From positions 124,001-188,000 of the forward strand of contig NZ_CP071454.1 in NCBI RefSeq assembly GCF_017352135.1: 64,000 nt of DNA. Direction: 5' to 3'. The number at the start of each line of letters is the position of its first letter. Positions within the stretch are counted from its first letter, which is position 1. This stretch comes from Rhizobium lentis (GTDB taxonomy: Bacteria; Pseudomonadota; Alphaproteobacteria; Rhizobiales; Rhizobiaceae). Position numbers and translations under genes: made by a program. Of this stretch, positions 8,615 to 16,618 are shown piece after piece. The notes below the pieces were generated by a model. It was not told the DNA's origin and made no database searches. It saw only the letters and a program-made list of their open reading frames with translations.

Positions 8615-8922
8615 CCTGGATTTCAGCTGGCAAACTCGACGACATCGAACAGGAAGGCGCCATCCGCTTCGATCATGGGGGACGCACCTACGCGATCTAC
8701 CGTGGCCCGGATGACAGCGTCTACTGCACGGCCGGGCTCTGCACGCACGAGGCGATCCATCTCGCCGACGGACTGGTCATGGACTTCGAGGTCGAGTGCC
8801 CGAAACATTCGGGCGCTTTCGATTACCGCACGGGTGAAGCGCTGAGGCTGCCGGCCTGCGAGAACCTGAAAACCTATCCGGCGGAGGTGGTCGACGGGGA
8901 GGTTCGCGTAGCGCTCGGCTAG
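8611..8922 (+). CDS. mocE: Rieske [2Fe-2S] ferredoxin, MocE-like
   Basis: A 103-residue soluble Rieske protein. The cluster ligands are C44-T-H46 and C63-P-K-H66, with the correct spacing for a Rieske fold. Its ATG overlaps the stop of the oxygenase gene (ATGA), so the two are translationally coupled. Family members pass electrons from an NAD(P)H ferredoxin reductase to an oxygenase; no reductase gene (mocF-like) is present here, so it must come from elsewhere. Known from MocE of Sinorhizobium rhizopine catabolism; assignment to that substrate here is inferred only from gene order. Confidence 0.88.
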   Translation: MTWISAGKLDDIEQEGAIRFDHGGRTYAIYRGPDDSVYCTAGLCTHEAIHLADGLVMDFEVECPKHSGAFDYRTGEALRLPACENLKTYPAEVVDGEVRVALG

Positions 8923-9056
8923 AGCAAATTCCAGCAAAAATGTCTAGCGGTTTTGCGTCCGGAATTGCGGTGAAAACAAAGAGATAGGGCATTCCGATTG
9001 GCCCGGATGGGCCTCCGAGAGAAAACCGGGTGACCCGGTACCCACGGGAGGATGAC

Positions 9057-9513
9057 GTGAAATCAATCTGTATGGCGGCCGTCCACAGGATGACCACCGA
9101 CCTGTTGGATCTGCTCGATCGGCGTCCCGATTTGCCGCTGTTGGCCGATCTGTCGCATTTTTCTGGTCGGGCGCGAATTCGCCTTTCCGGTCGATGAGGA
9201 AAACCACGCGCTCAGCCACCGCATCCGGCAGAATGCCCATGCATTTCACGGCCGCGTCGCTTCCCGCGAACAGGTGCAGGTCGAAATCTCCTTTCCGCAC
9301 CACCGGCCCTGGGTCGATCTTTTCCTGCAGTGGTGGGACTACGGCTTTCGCCATTGGCGATCACGGCGGCGATGACGCCGAGCTGGTCCCTGCGAATTGG
9401 GCCCCAAACCCTATGCGATCACCGGCAGAGACGGCAACGACTCGATGGACAGATGGACCGAAGCTCTGGTGCTCCGCCAGATGGTGCACGAGATGTGGGC
9501 CGCCATTGCCTGA
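9057..9513 (+). pseudogene. Remnant of a TIM-barrel sugar-phosphate isomerase/epimerase
   Basis: From GTG 9057 (GGGAG just upstream) one frame reads MTTDLLDLLDRRPDLPLL then LADLSHF. After a T5 run near 9157-9161 the sense continues in the next frame as LVGREFAFPVDEENH, FHGRVASREQVQVEI and WVDLFLQWWDYGF. It stops at TGA 9373-9375, and an isomerase-like tail ([30 protein letters not shown]) follows in that frame to TGA 9511-9513; the segment GDDAELV near 9370 is in a third frame. The HxRV...QV block, the WW pair and the GPxPY tail are typical of xylose-isomerase-like sugar-phosphate isomerases. The N-terminal half is absent. I therefore call a decayed gene; one lesion could be a sequencing error, but not all of them. 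Confidence 0.6.
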
Positions 9514-9688
9514 GCCGGGGCGGCGCACGAACAATCGCGCGGCAATCCGTTCTCTCGTCAGCCCGCGCAGCCGCTTTTCGACGGCAGCAATCAGCATCAT
9601 CAGATCGGTCGGGGCATCCACAGGCGCGAGCGCATTGCGCAGAAGTTGGGGATTGTTAATCAGAAATGCCTAATGTATTTCTTGACGT

Positions 9689-9701
9689 GCACAAGTTGTG
9701 C
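9689..9701. promoter_or_regulatory. Palindrome and TATAAT upstream of GGDEF/EAL gene
   Basis: GCACAAGTTGTGC is an inverted repeat (6-bp arms, one central base). It ends 14 bases before a perfect TATAAT at 9716-9721, which is about 36 bases before the start codon at 9758. The palindrome sits where a -35 element would be, suggesting an activator or repressor site. Confidence 0.35.
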
Positions 9702-9757
9702 GGGAGCTAAGTTGCTATAATATCTGGTAGGACATTCAATTAGGGGGAGCCTTCGAC

Positions 9758-11404
9758 ATGCGGAAAATTCCTGCTGCCCGCTTGGCCCTCGGAAAAACGG
9801 AGGCAACAGCTTCGAGCTTGATCGACCGGCTTTTGTTCTTTGACCGCGATTTAAATCCCATTGAAAATTTGCTTGGCAATGCGCTGCCCGATTCGGTCAG
9901 ACCAGCTGCTTCCTTTTGGGAGCATTTTCCGGAGTTGGATAAAGCGGCAATCAAGCTCGCTTTCCGTTCGCTGGAAGACAACGCCCAGCCTTTGCGGATC
10001 TCGGGTGATTTCGGGAGCGCTGGATCACAAGGACTGACGATCTATCGGATCGGCGACCTGTTTGCCGTGGTCCGGTCCGAGGAATATGTTGACGAGGAGC
10101 GCGCAACCCTTTGGCATCTCGCTACCCATGATCCGCTGACTGGATTGCCGAACCGGCGCCAGTTCAGCGAGGATCTGAGCGCGCTTTTGCAGGAGACCTT
10201 AGGCGGGAGCGAGACGCTTTCGTTGATGCAGCTCGACCTCGACGACTTCAAGCCGGTCAACGACACGCTCGGGCATGCGGCTGGCGACAAGCTTCTTCAA
10301 TTGGCGGCAAGACGAATTCAAGCCTGCCTTTCCCAGGAAGACAGGGCCTACCGATTGGCCGGTGATGAATTCACGGTGATTTCCGTAGGCGGGGGACATC
10401 CGGCGAAAGCGCACAGCTTGGCGGAAGATCTGGTTGCCGCGTTCAAAAAACCCTTCACGATCGATGGGATCGCCGTCTTCGTCGGCACCAGCATCGGCAT
10501 ATCCACCGCCCCATCGGACGGGACAAGTCCGGAGCAGCTTATGAAGGCTTCAGACCTTGCACTCTACACCGCCAAGAAAGACGGTCGCGGTCGGGCAAGG
10601 GCCTTTGAGCCGACAATGCTGGAAATGCTGGAGCAACGGGAGCTGCTGCGCCGCAGCTTGCGCATGGCGCTCGACCAACAGCAATTCTATGTCGAATACC
10701 AGCCGATTTCCGAGCGCGGCTGCATTGTCGGCTTCGAAGCATTGCTGAGATGGCGCCACCCTCTGCTTGGAAAAATACCACCGGCGGCATTCATTCCGAT
10801 GGCCGAGGCGGATGGAATGATGCCGGAGATAGGCGCCTGGGTTTTGGAGCAGGCATGCCGTGAGGCGATGAAGTGGCCTGAAAACTACATAGTCGCCGTC
10901 AATTTGTCGGTGGCTGAATTCCTGACAAGCGGCCTCACCGATCGGATTTCCCAGACGCTGGACCTTGTCGGACTTCCGCCCGAGCGTTTGGAGCTCGAAA
11001 TAACCGAAAGCGTACTGCTCGAGCGGACCGTCAACAACATCGACACTCTGAACACCCTCAACGTGCTGGGCCTGCGAATTTCGCTTGACGATTTTGGCAC
11101 GGAATATTCTTCCCTGAGCTATCTGAAGACATTCCCTTTCGATACGATCAAAATCGACAAATACTTTATCACCGATCTCGAGACCGATCTGAAAAGCCAA
11201 GCAATCGTCCGCTGTGTCGTGAACCTCGCCCATGACCTCGACATGCAAGTGACAGCCGAGGGGGTTGAGACGCCGGGTCAGGCGGAATGGTTGCGTAGCG
11301 TGGGCTGTGACAGGCTTCAGGGCTATCTGGTGAGCAGGCCACTTCCCGTCGAGGCAATTGACGAATTCATTGCCCGAGCGGAAACATCCGAAAGCCACGC
11401 TTGA
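9758..11404 (+). CDS. Cytoplasmic GGDEF-EAL protein (c-di-GMP turnover)
   Basis: A 548-residue soluble protein. Residues about 20-110 look PAS-like, 120-285 are a GGDEF domain and 300-545 an EAL domain. The cyclase signature is AGDEF (201-205) instead of GGDEF. The substrate-binding LDDFKPVNDTLGH segment is intact and no RxxD inhibitory site precedes the signature. The EAL domain has E327-A-L, NLS, ELEITES, KIDKYF and AEGVET, with DDFGTEYSS (Glu449 where Gly is usual). I infer that phosphodiesterase activity is more secure than cyclase activity. AGGGGGAG is a strong ribosome site. It precedes the partner-switching genes by 68 bases on the same strand, so joint regulation is likely. Confidence 0.92.
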   Translation: MRKIPAARLALGKTEATASSLIDRLLFFDRDLNPIENLLGNALPDSVRPAASFWEHFPELDKAAIKLAFRSLEDNAQPLRISGDFGSAGSQGLTIYRIGDLFAVVRSEEYVDEERATLWHLATHDPLTGLPNRRQFSEDLSALLQETLGGSETLSLMQLDLDDFKPVNDTLGHAAGDKLLQLAARRIQACLSQEDRAYRLAGDEFTVISVGGGHPAKAHSLAEDLVAAFKKPFTIDGIAVFVGTSIGISTAPSDGTSPEQLMKASDLALYTAKKDGRGRARAFEPTMLEMLEQRELLRRSLRMALDQQQFYVEYQPISERGCIVGFEALLRWRHPLLGKIPPAAFIPMAEADGMMPEIGAWVLEQACREAMKWPENYIVAVNLSVAEFLTSGLTDRISQTLDLVGLPPERLELEITESVLLERTVNNIDTLNTLNVLGLRISLDDFGTEYSSLSYLKTFPFDTIKIDKYFITDLETDLKSQAIVRCVVNLAHDLDMQVTAEGVETPGQAEWLRSVGCDRLQGYLVSRPLPVEAIDEFIARAETSESHA

Positions 11405-11472
11405 CCATGACGCCGGCAGACTTTTCGTTGTACTTTTAGACCGCATGCAGATCTGACGCTCCAGACAGACGA

Positions 11473-11994
11473 ATGGAGGGTGTATTGGAAGAGGAAGCAT
11501 CCCGCTTCGACGACGACGCATTTTCGCCTATGGTATCGCTGGAAATGAATGTTGCGATGTTCAAATCTCAATGGCAGTTTTGCGACGAGATTACCGAATA
11601 TTTCTCAGACATTCTCGGCCAGGGTCACAGCGATCCCGCCAGGTATTCCAACTTTCTTTCGGTCGCGGCCAACGAACTCATCGAACTGGCCTTCCGTGCG
11701 ACAGACGGGCGGGGAAAGATAAGTTTCAGCCTCCATCGCAACGCGACGTTCAATCGGCTGAAAATTGCGTTTCCGCGCGCGGAAGAACTTAGCCGCCAAC
11801 GCACGAAACCGAGATCAGGAGACACACCGCCTGCCCTCGACGGCGGATCCGGTGAGCTGGTCACGAAGTCCCATGGAACCGATTTGCTCGACAATTTGAC
11901 AACAATATTCGGCGCCGCGATCCGCATCGAGGAGGATGGCGCCGACGGGATCGAGATCGTTGCGGACTTCCCCTCGGCCGAGGACTTCCAATGA
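11473..11994 (+). CDS. Diverged HATPase-like switch protein (slr1658/SiaB-like)
   Basis: A 173-residue cytoplasmic protein. The segment SNFLSVAANELIELAF (60-74) aligns with the N-box of the gene at 15524 (SNELIENAVKF), which identifies a histidine-kinase-like ATPase fold as in anti-sigma or SiaB-type kinases. The key Asn is Leu72 here, and the glycine-rich ATP lid is reduced to SHGTDLLDNL (133-142). Catalysis is therefore doubtful and it may be a pseudokinase or binding partner. The gene overlaps the STAS-methyltransferase gene by 4 bases (ATGA), suggesting that the two proteins pair. The start is uncertain: a TTG at 11485 lies after GGAGGG. Confidence 0.7.
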   Translation: MEGVLEEEASRFDDDAFSPMVSLEMNVAMFKSQWQFCDEITEYFSDILGQGHSDPARYSNFLSVAANELIELAFRATDGRGKISFSLHRNATFNRLKIAFPRAEELSRQRTKPRSGDTPPALDGGSGELVTKSHGTDLLDNLTTIFGAAIRIEEDGADGIEIVADFPSAEDFQ

Positions 11995-13163
11995 GCCTTC
12001 TTCCCATGCCCTTCACCGTGCGGTTTGATTCGACAAATCAAGAACTTGTGCTGTCCGGCAAGATGCGGCCCGAAAGCGCCGCAGAGATCGCCGATGCCCT
12101 CGAGCTGGTGCGGGAAAGTTTGGAAAGATACAGCGGCGTCGTCTACCTCAATGTCAAACGCCTGACGCACATCAATATGACGGCCTTCGCCGCCCTGTCC
12201 GAAGTCATCGCGGCAGGCTGCCGAACACGGCCGGAACGACCGATCAAGATCATTACGTCGAGCGTGATGGCGTGGTCTGCCTCGCTGTTCGAGATGTTGG
12301 CGGCAGCGCAACCAAACCTGTCAGTCGAAGTCTACGATTCGGCGTTTTATCCGGGCCAGACCTTTGTCGAGGATGAGACTTTCATTCCCATTCTGCGCAC
12401 GCAGACGAAAATGACATGGAGGCACGAACGCGAACTCCTGCCGCGCCACGGCCTGCGCAGCGGCCTTGTCATGGCCGATATCTGCTGCGGCATCGGTGAT
12501 TTCGCAGCTCTGGTGCAACGGGAATTCAACCCGACGCGCCTCGTCGCACTGGACCATTCGGTGCGCAGTCTCGATTATGCCCGCAAGGTCGCCGCCGACT
12601 TCGGCCTGGAAAGCATCGAATACACTTATGGCGATGCTTCACAGATGCTGCTTCGGGACAATCAGTTCGACTTTGTGACCTGCCGGCACTCGCTGCAGAT
12701 TTTCGACCGGCCCGAGATGCTGCTGCGCGAGCTTTACCGCATCTGCAAGCCCGGCGGCCGTGTTTACATTACCAACGAAAAGAATTCGCATTGTCTGGGC
12801 GAGCCGCATGCCGACTCCATAAGATGGACCTACGAGGAGGTCGCGAAATTGTTCAGGCACTTCGACATGGATGTCGAGATGGGGCCTAAAAGCCGCCACC
12901 TCCTCCTCAATGCCGGGTTTGAAAACATCCAGGTCGACTGCTTCATGGTGACGAACCTTGATGGCGATCCCCAGGACTTCGCCGATATCATCGAAGCCTG
13001 GGAAAATGTCTATGCGGGCGAGATGGCCGTGCGCCGCGGTGACTCGCCGGATTTCATCCGCAGATTCCGGCAAGGATTCAAGGATCACGTCTTTGCCGCA
13101 CTTCACCCCAAGGGTTATGCTGGCTGGCCGATCTGGGCAGCCTCTGGTCGAAAGCCGCTGTAA
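11991..13163 (+). CDS. STAS domain fused to SAM-dependent methyltransferase
   Basis: A 390-residue two-domain protein. Residues 1-120 resemble the stand-alone STAS protein encoded at 16092: GVVYLNVKRLTHINMTAF corresponds to VTFNLTGLEFLNSSGINL there, and MAWSASLFEML to PWQAKSLPNL. The usual phospho-acceptor pair NSSG is NMTA (62-65), leaving only Thr64. Residues 145-330 are a class I methyltransferase with motif I ADICCGIGDF (162-171), LVALDHS and FDFVTCRHSLQIFDRPEMLL. The C-terminal 60 residues are unassigned. I infer a methyltransferase whose activity or location is set by a partner-switch domain; its substrate is unknown. Its stop overlaps the phosphatase start (TAATG). Confidence 0.8.
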   Translation: MSLLPMPFTVRFDSTNQELVLSGKMRPESAAEIADALELVRESLERYSGVVYLNVKRLTHINMTAFAALSEVIAAGCRTRPERPIKIITSSVMAWSASLFEMLAAAQPNLSVEVYDSAFYPGQTFVEDETFIPILRTQTKMTWRHERELLPRHGLRSGLVMADICCGIGDFAALVQREFNPTRLVALDHSVRSLDYARKVAADFGLESIEYTYGDASQMLLRDNQFDFVTCRHSLQIFDRPEMLLRELYRICKPGGRVYITNEKNSHCLGEPHADSIRWTYEEVAKLFRHFDMDVEMGPKSRHLLLNAGFENIQVDCFMVTNLDGDPQDFADIIEAWENVYAGEMAVRRGDSPDFIRRFRQGFKDHVFAALHPKGYAGWPIWAASGRKPL

Positions 13164-15520
13164 TGGATGGAGGATTACCGAAAAAACCGATAGGACTGGC
13201 CTCGTTTCGGGCAAAGTTCATCCTGGTCGTCGGTGGCGCCGTCCTCTTCGACCTGCTGGTCAGCGGCGGCCTGGCGCTGTGGAACGTTCAGAGGCTGTCG
13301 CGTGACGCAACGCTCGAAGTCGGCCAGGGTCTTGAAGCTGCCAGCCAGGAATATATCCGCACCTATGCCGATTCGACCGCGGCCCAGGTGAATCTACTCC
13401 TCAAGCAGGTTCATAACGACGTCGACACTCTGGCCGGCGTGCTGCAGGCGCAGATCGACAACCCCGTCCGCAATTCCGACGTCGGCGCGGCGATCGCCCG
13501 GACATCGCCGGACAGCGTCAGTCTGTCTTACGACGAGAAGGGAAAATGGTCGCAGAACGCGCCCGGCTCCGCCTCGGTCGTCAGCGTCTGGGGATACCTG
13601 CTCGGGCAGGATCACCAGCCGAAACCCGATATTGAGCGCGACATACAGACCAGCGCGGTCCTCGACCTCGTTGCACCGAGCCTGCTGCAGCACGGCGCTT
13701 CAAAACTGCAGATGTATTACATCGGACCGAGGGAACGGCCGATCTTCAGGACGGCCCCCTACACCGATCAGGCTCAGACCTTCGACCGCCTTTATCCCGG
13801 GCATAACGAAGCTGATTTCTGGAACTTCTTTTTTCCCGGCCTGTATGAGTCCTGGCAGGGCTGGGCAAAGGATGCGAAAACGCGGCCGGTGGCGGACGAT
13901 ATCACCCAGACAGCTCCCTATACGGATGCCATTACCGGCAAGCTGATCGTCAGTTTCTTTCATCCGCTCTGGACTGCCGACAGGCAGGATGTCGCCGGGA
14001 CGGCCGGCGCGGATATCACCCTCGACCAGCTCGCCGAGACGGTTGAAAATGTGAAAGTGGCGCAGTCCGGCTTCGGATTTCTGGCAATGTCCGACGGAAA
14101 CGTGGTCGCGATCAACAGCACCGGCGAAAAGACGCTCGGCCTGCGTGCCGCCAGCGGTGCGAGCGGAACCGGTGTGACCGGGCTGGAGCGTTCGCTGAAA
14201 GGAAGTTCCCAGCCCGCGATAGCGCAGCTGGCGCTCGACCGGGAACAGGGCATTCAGCATCTGCTGTTGCAGCGCGACGGCGACGAGGTTCCCTATATCC
14301 TCACGGTAAAGAAGCTGCCCGCCACCAATCTCTGGTCCAGCGGCCCGGTTCGGCAGGAGGCGATGCTTCTGGGATTGGTCGTGCCGGAAAGGGAAATCGA
14401 TGCCTCCCTCTATGCCGCCCAGGCGAAAATTTCCGAAGCCACCAACCGGATCGTTATCTACCAGATCATCGCGATCCTGATGTCGCTGCTTATCGTGGCA
14501 ATCGCCGTGTTTGCGGCTTCGAAACGCATAACGAGCGGGATCAGCGCACTTGCGGGTGCCGCCAAGCGGATTCAGGCGCAGGACTATTCCGTCAGGGTGG
14601 CGATAACAAGCAAGGATGAGGTCGGCGCCGCTGGTGAAGCCTTCAATCGGATGGCCGAACAGATCAGCTATCACACCGAAAATCTCGAGCAGCTCGTCGA
14701 AGAACGAACGGCCCAGATCGAAGATCAGAAGGAAGAGATTTCAGCGCTGAACGCGCAGCTCGAACGAGAAAATCGCCGCCTTGGAACGGAGCTCGCCGTC
14801 GCCGAGAGGATCCAGCTCATGGTTCTTCCGCTGCAACAGGAGCTGGAGGAGTTTCAGGACATCGAGATCGCAGCCTATATGAGACCTGCGGAAGAAGTCG
14901 GCGGCGATTATTACGATGTGTTGAAGAATGGAAGGCGGTTGAAGATCGGCATCGGCGACGTCACCGGCCACGGGCTGGAAAGCGGCGTGTTGATGTTGAT
15001 GGTCCAGTCTGTCGCCCGTGCCCTCCAGGAGGCCGGAAATACCGACGCCGTCAAATTCCTGGCCAATCTCAACAGCGCCCTGTTCAAAAACATAGTCAGA
15101 ACGAAAATAGACAAGCATCTGACCCTGGCCTTTCTCGACTATGACGGCAAGGAATTGATCCTGTCGGGACAGCACGAGGAGGTTGTGATCATACGGTCAA
15201 ATGGTGAAATCCAACGCATCGACACCATGGATCTCGGCATACCGATCGGTCTGGAAGCCGACATTTCCGCATTCATCAAAACACGTGAAATAGCGTTCGA
15301 GAAAGGCGACCTCATCCTGCTGCACACCGACGGCGTAACAGAAGCCGAAAACGACGCGGGAGAATTGTTCGGCATCGAACGTCTCTGCAGCGAGGCGCTG
15401 CGCTTGAAGGGTCAGAGCGCCGATAAGGTCGTTTCCGGAATTGTCGCGACGCTGATGCGCTTTATCGGATCGCAGAAAATCTACGACGACATAACACTTC
15501 TCGCAGTGCGGCATAGGTGA
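13163..15520 (+). CDS. Membrane-bound SpoIIE-type PP2C phosphatase with sensor and HAMP
   Basis: A 785-residue sensor phosphatase. TM1 lies at about 18-40, a large periplasmic Cache-like sensor at 41-425, TM2 at about 430-452 (IIAILMSLLIVAIAVF), HAMP at 453-505, a coiled coil at about 505-550 and a SpoIIE/PP2C domain at 565-785. Metal-binding motifs GGDYYDV and GIGDVTGHGLESGV, and the C-terminal HTDGVTEAEND, are intact, so it should dephosphorylate Ser/Thr on STAS proteins. The layout matches SiaA of Pseudomonas. It is flanked by the two HATPase/STAS pairs encoded in the same operon, which are the likely partners and substrates. The signal sensed in the periplasm is unknown. Confidence 0.9.
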   Translation: MDGGLPKKPIGLASFRAKFILVVGGAVLFDLLVSGGLALWNVQRLSRDATLEVGQGLEAASQEYIRTYADSTAAQVNLLLKQVHNDVDTLAGVLQAQIDNPVRNSDVGAAIARTSPDSVSLSYDEKGKWSQNAPGSASVVSVWGYLLGQDHQPKPDIERDIQTSAVLDLVAPSLLQHGASKLQMYYIGPRERPIFRTAPYTDQAQTFDRLYPGHNEADFWNFFFPGLYESWQGWAKDAKTRPVADDITQTAPYTDAITGKLIVSFFHPLWTADRQDVAGTAGADITLDQLAETVENVKVAQSGFGFLAMSDGNVVAINSTGEKTLGLRAASGASGTGVTGLERSLKGSSQPAIAQLALDREQGIQHLLLQRDGDEVPYILTVKKLPATNLWSSGPVRQEAMLLGLVVPEREIDASLYAAQAKISEATNRIVIYQIIAILMSLLIVAIAVFAASKRITSGISALAGAAKRIQAQDYSVRVAITSKDEVGAAGEAFNRMAEQISYHTENLEQLVEERTAQIEDQKEEISALNAQLERENRRLGTELAVAERIQLMVLPLQQELEEFQDIEIAAYMRPAEEVGGDYYDVLKNGRRLKIGIGDVTGHGLESGVLMLMVQSVARALQEAGNTDAVKFLANLNSALFKNIVRTKIDKHLTLAFLDYDGKELILSGQHEEVVIIRSNGEIQRIDTMDLGIPIGLEADISAFIKTREIAFEKGDLILLHTDGVTEAENDAGELFGIERLCSEALRLKGQSADKVVSGIVATLMRFIGSQKIYDDITLLAVRHR

Positions 15521-15523
15521 GAC

Positions 15524-16084
15524 ATGGCGCCCCAAATATTCGGTATCGAATCTCTGGCCGACATCAGCCTGGATTCCGGCGCTCGGCTCACATTGAGCGA
15601 CGGGCCGCTGCAGCTTGGATGGAAGCATTCGGGAATGACGTCGGACTTCATAGCCGAGATCATGGCGCTGCCCTATTCCCGGTCGCGGAAAGATTACCTG
15701 CAGGCGCATCACGACATCGGATATCTCAGCAACGAGCTGATCGAAAATGCCGTCAAATTCCGACAGCCTGGCGAGATCCTGATAGAAGCCGGCATCATCG
15801 ATGGAAGCTTTTTGCTCCGGGTGAAGAACGCCATCGACAGCGCGACATCCTTTCGCCTTCAGCAGCTCCTGCATCGCCTCCAATCGAACGAACCCGGGAT
15901 CCTTCTTCTTGAGCAAATCGAAACCAATGCCATATCCTCAACCAGCGGTTCCGGCTTGGGTTTGCTCACCCTTCTGAGCGATTACGATGCAAGAATGGCA
16001 TGGACATTCGAAGAGAACGAAGACCAGCATATCATACTGACGACGACTGCAGCTGTGGCGATGCCACCCTCCTCCAATCGGTGA
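15524..16084 (+). CDS. HATPase-like switch kinase (slr1658/SiaB-like)
   Basis: A 186-residue cytoplasmic protein with a histidine-kinase-type ATPase fold. The N-box SNELIENAVKF (69-79) keeps Asn75, and the ATP-lid glycines appear as SGSGLGLLTLL (141-151). It is therefore the better-conserved of the two paralogues in this operon and the candidate Ser/Thr kinase for the STAS protein encoded 7 bases downstream. SiaB-type and slr1658-type proteins have this role in partner-switching systems. It starts 3 bases after the phosphatase stop codon. Kinase activity is inferred from motifs only. Confidence 0.75.
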   Translation: MAPQIFGIESLADISLDSGARLTLSDGPLQLGWKHSGMTSDFIAEIMALPYSRSRKDYLQAHHDIGYLSNELIENAVKFRQPGEILIEAGIIDGSFLLRVKNAIDSATSFRLQQLLHRLQSNEPGILLLEQIETNAISSTSGSGLGLLTLLSDYDARMAWTFEENEDQHIILTTTAAVAMPPSSNR

Positions 16085-16091
16085 GTAAAGA

Positions 16092-16430
16092 ATGGAAATC
16101 AGCGACGAAAACTTCCGCGTATGGGCGGAAAAAAACGAAGTGTTTTTCGATGGCGTATTCCGCCTGGCAGGACCGGACGCCTATGCGCCGATTTATTCAT
16201 TGATATCAGGCCTGCTCCACGAGGGGCACAAACAGGTGACGTTCAACCTGACGGGCCTCGAATTCCTCAATTCCTCGGGCATCAATCTCCTGGCGAAGCT
16301 GACTATCGAAGCGAGAAAAATGGGTGACCTCCTGCTCGTCGTCAAAGGCACCAATCAACATCCGTGGCAGGCGAAGTCCCTTCCGAATTTGAAGAAGCTG
16401 CACCCGCTTCTCGATCTGCGCCTGGCGTGA
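16092..16430 (+). CDS. Stand-alone STAS domain protein (slr1659-like)
   Basis: A 112-residue single STAS domain, as in anti-sigma-factor antagonists. VTFNLTGLEFLNSSGINLL (49-67) carries the expected phosphorylatable serine pair S61-S62 before Gly63. The C-terminal PWQAKSLPNLKKLHP segment is characteristic of the slr1659-type branch rather than SpoIIAA. I infer that it is phosphorylated by the kinase encoded just upstream and dephosphorylated by the SpoIIE-type phosphatase. It could then bind the GGDEF/EAL protein, as SiaC binds SiaD, or another target. Last gene of the packed operon. Confidence 0.8.
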   Translation: MEISDENFRVWAEKNEVFFDGVFRLAGPDAYAPIYSLISGLLHEGHKQVTFNLTGLEFLNSSGINLLAKLTIEARKMGDLLLVVKGTNQHPWQAKSLPNLKKLHPLLDLRLA

Positions 16431-16618
16431 TCGCATTCGGGGCAGGTCGCGCCGCCTCATCCTCACGATAGCCCGATCGGGTCCTTGTAGTAGGACCATA
16501 GCCGGTGCCATGCACAGGACCTCAGTCCGATGTGCAACGCGCGATGGCAATCTATCTTTCAAGTCAGGTCAGGTCGTGCAGTTGCACGGCAACTGATGGT
16601 CTGATTCGGAGGAATACG

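Noticed and set aside
8923..9056. N-terminal part of the isomerase remnant
   Set aside because: No frame here continues the TIM-barrel sequence; the N-terminal half seems to be gone.
9514..9660. Minus-strand frame reading IAAVEKRLRGLTRERIAARL
   Set aside because: Protein-like but short, with no start site or family; it may be chance or a further remnant.
9682..9721. TTGACG and TATAAT as one promoter for the GGDEF/EAL gene
   Set aside because: The spacer is 28 bases, too long for sigma-70; only the TATAAT and the palindrome were kept.
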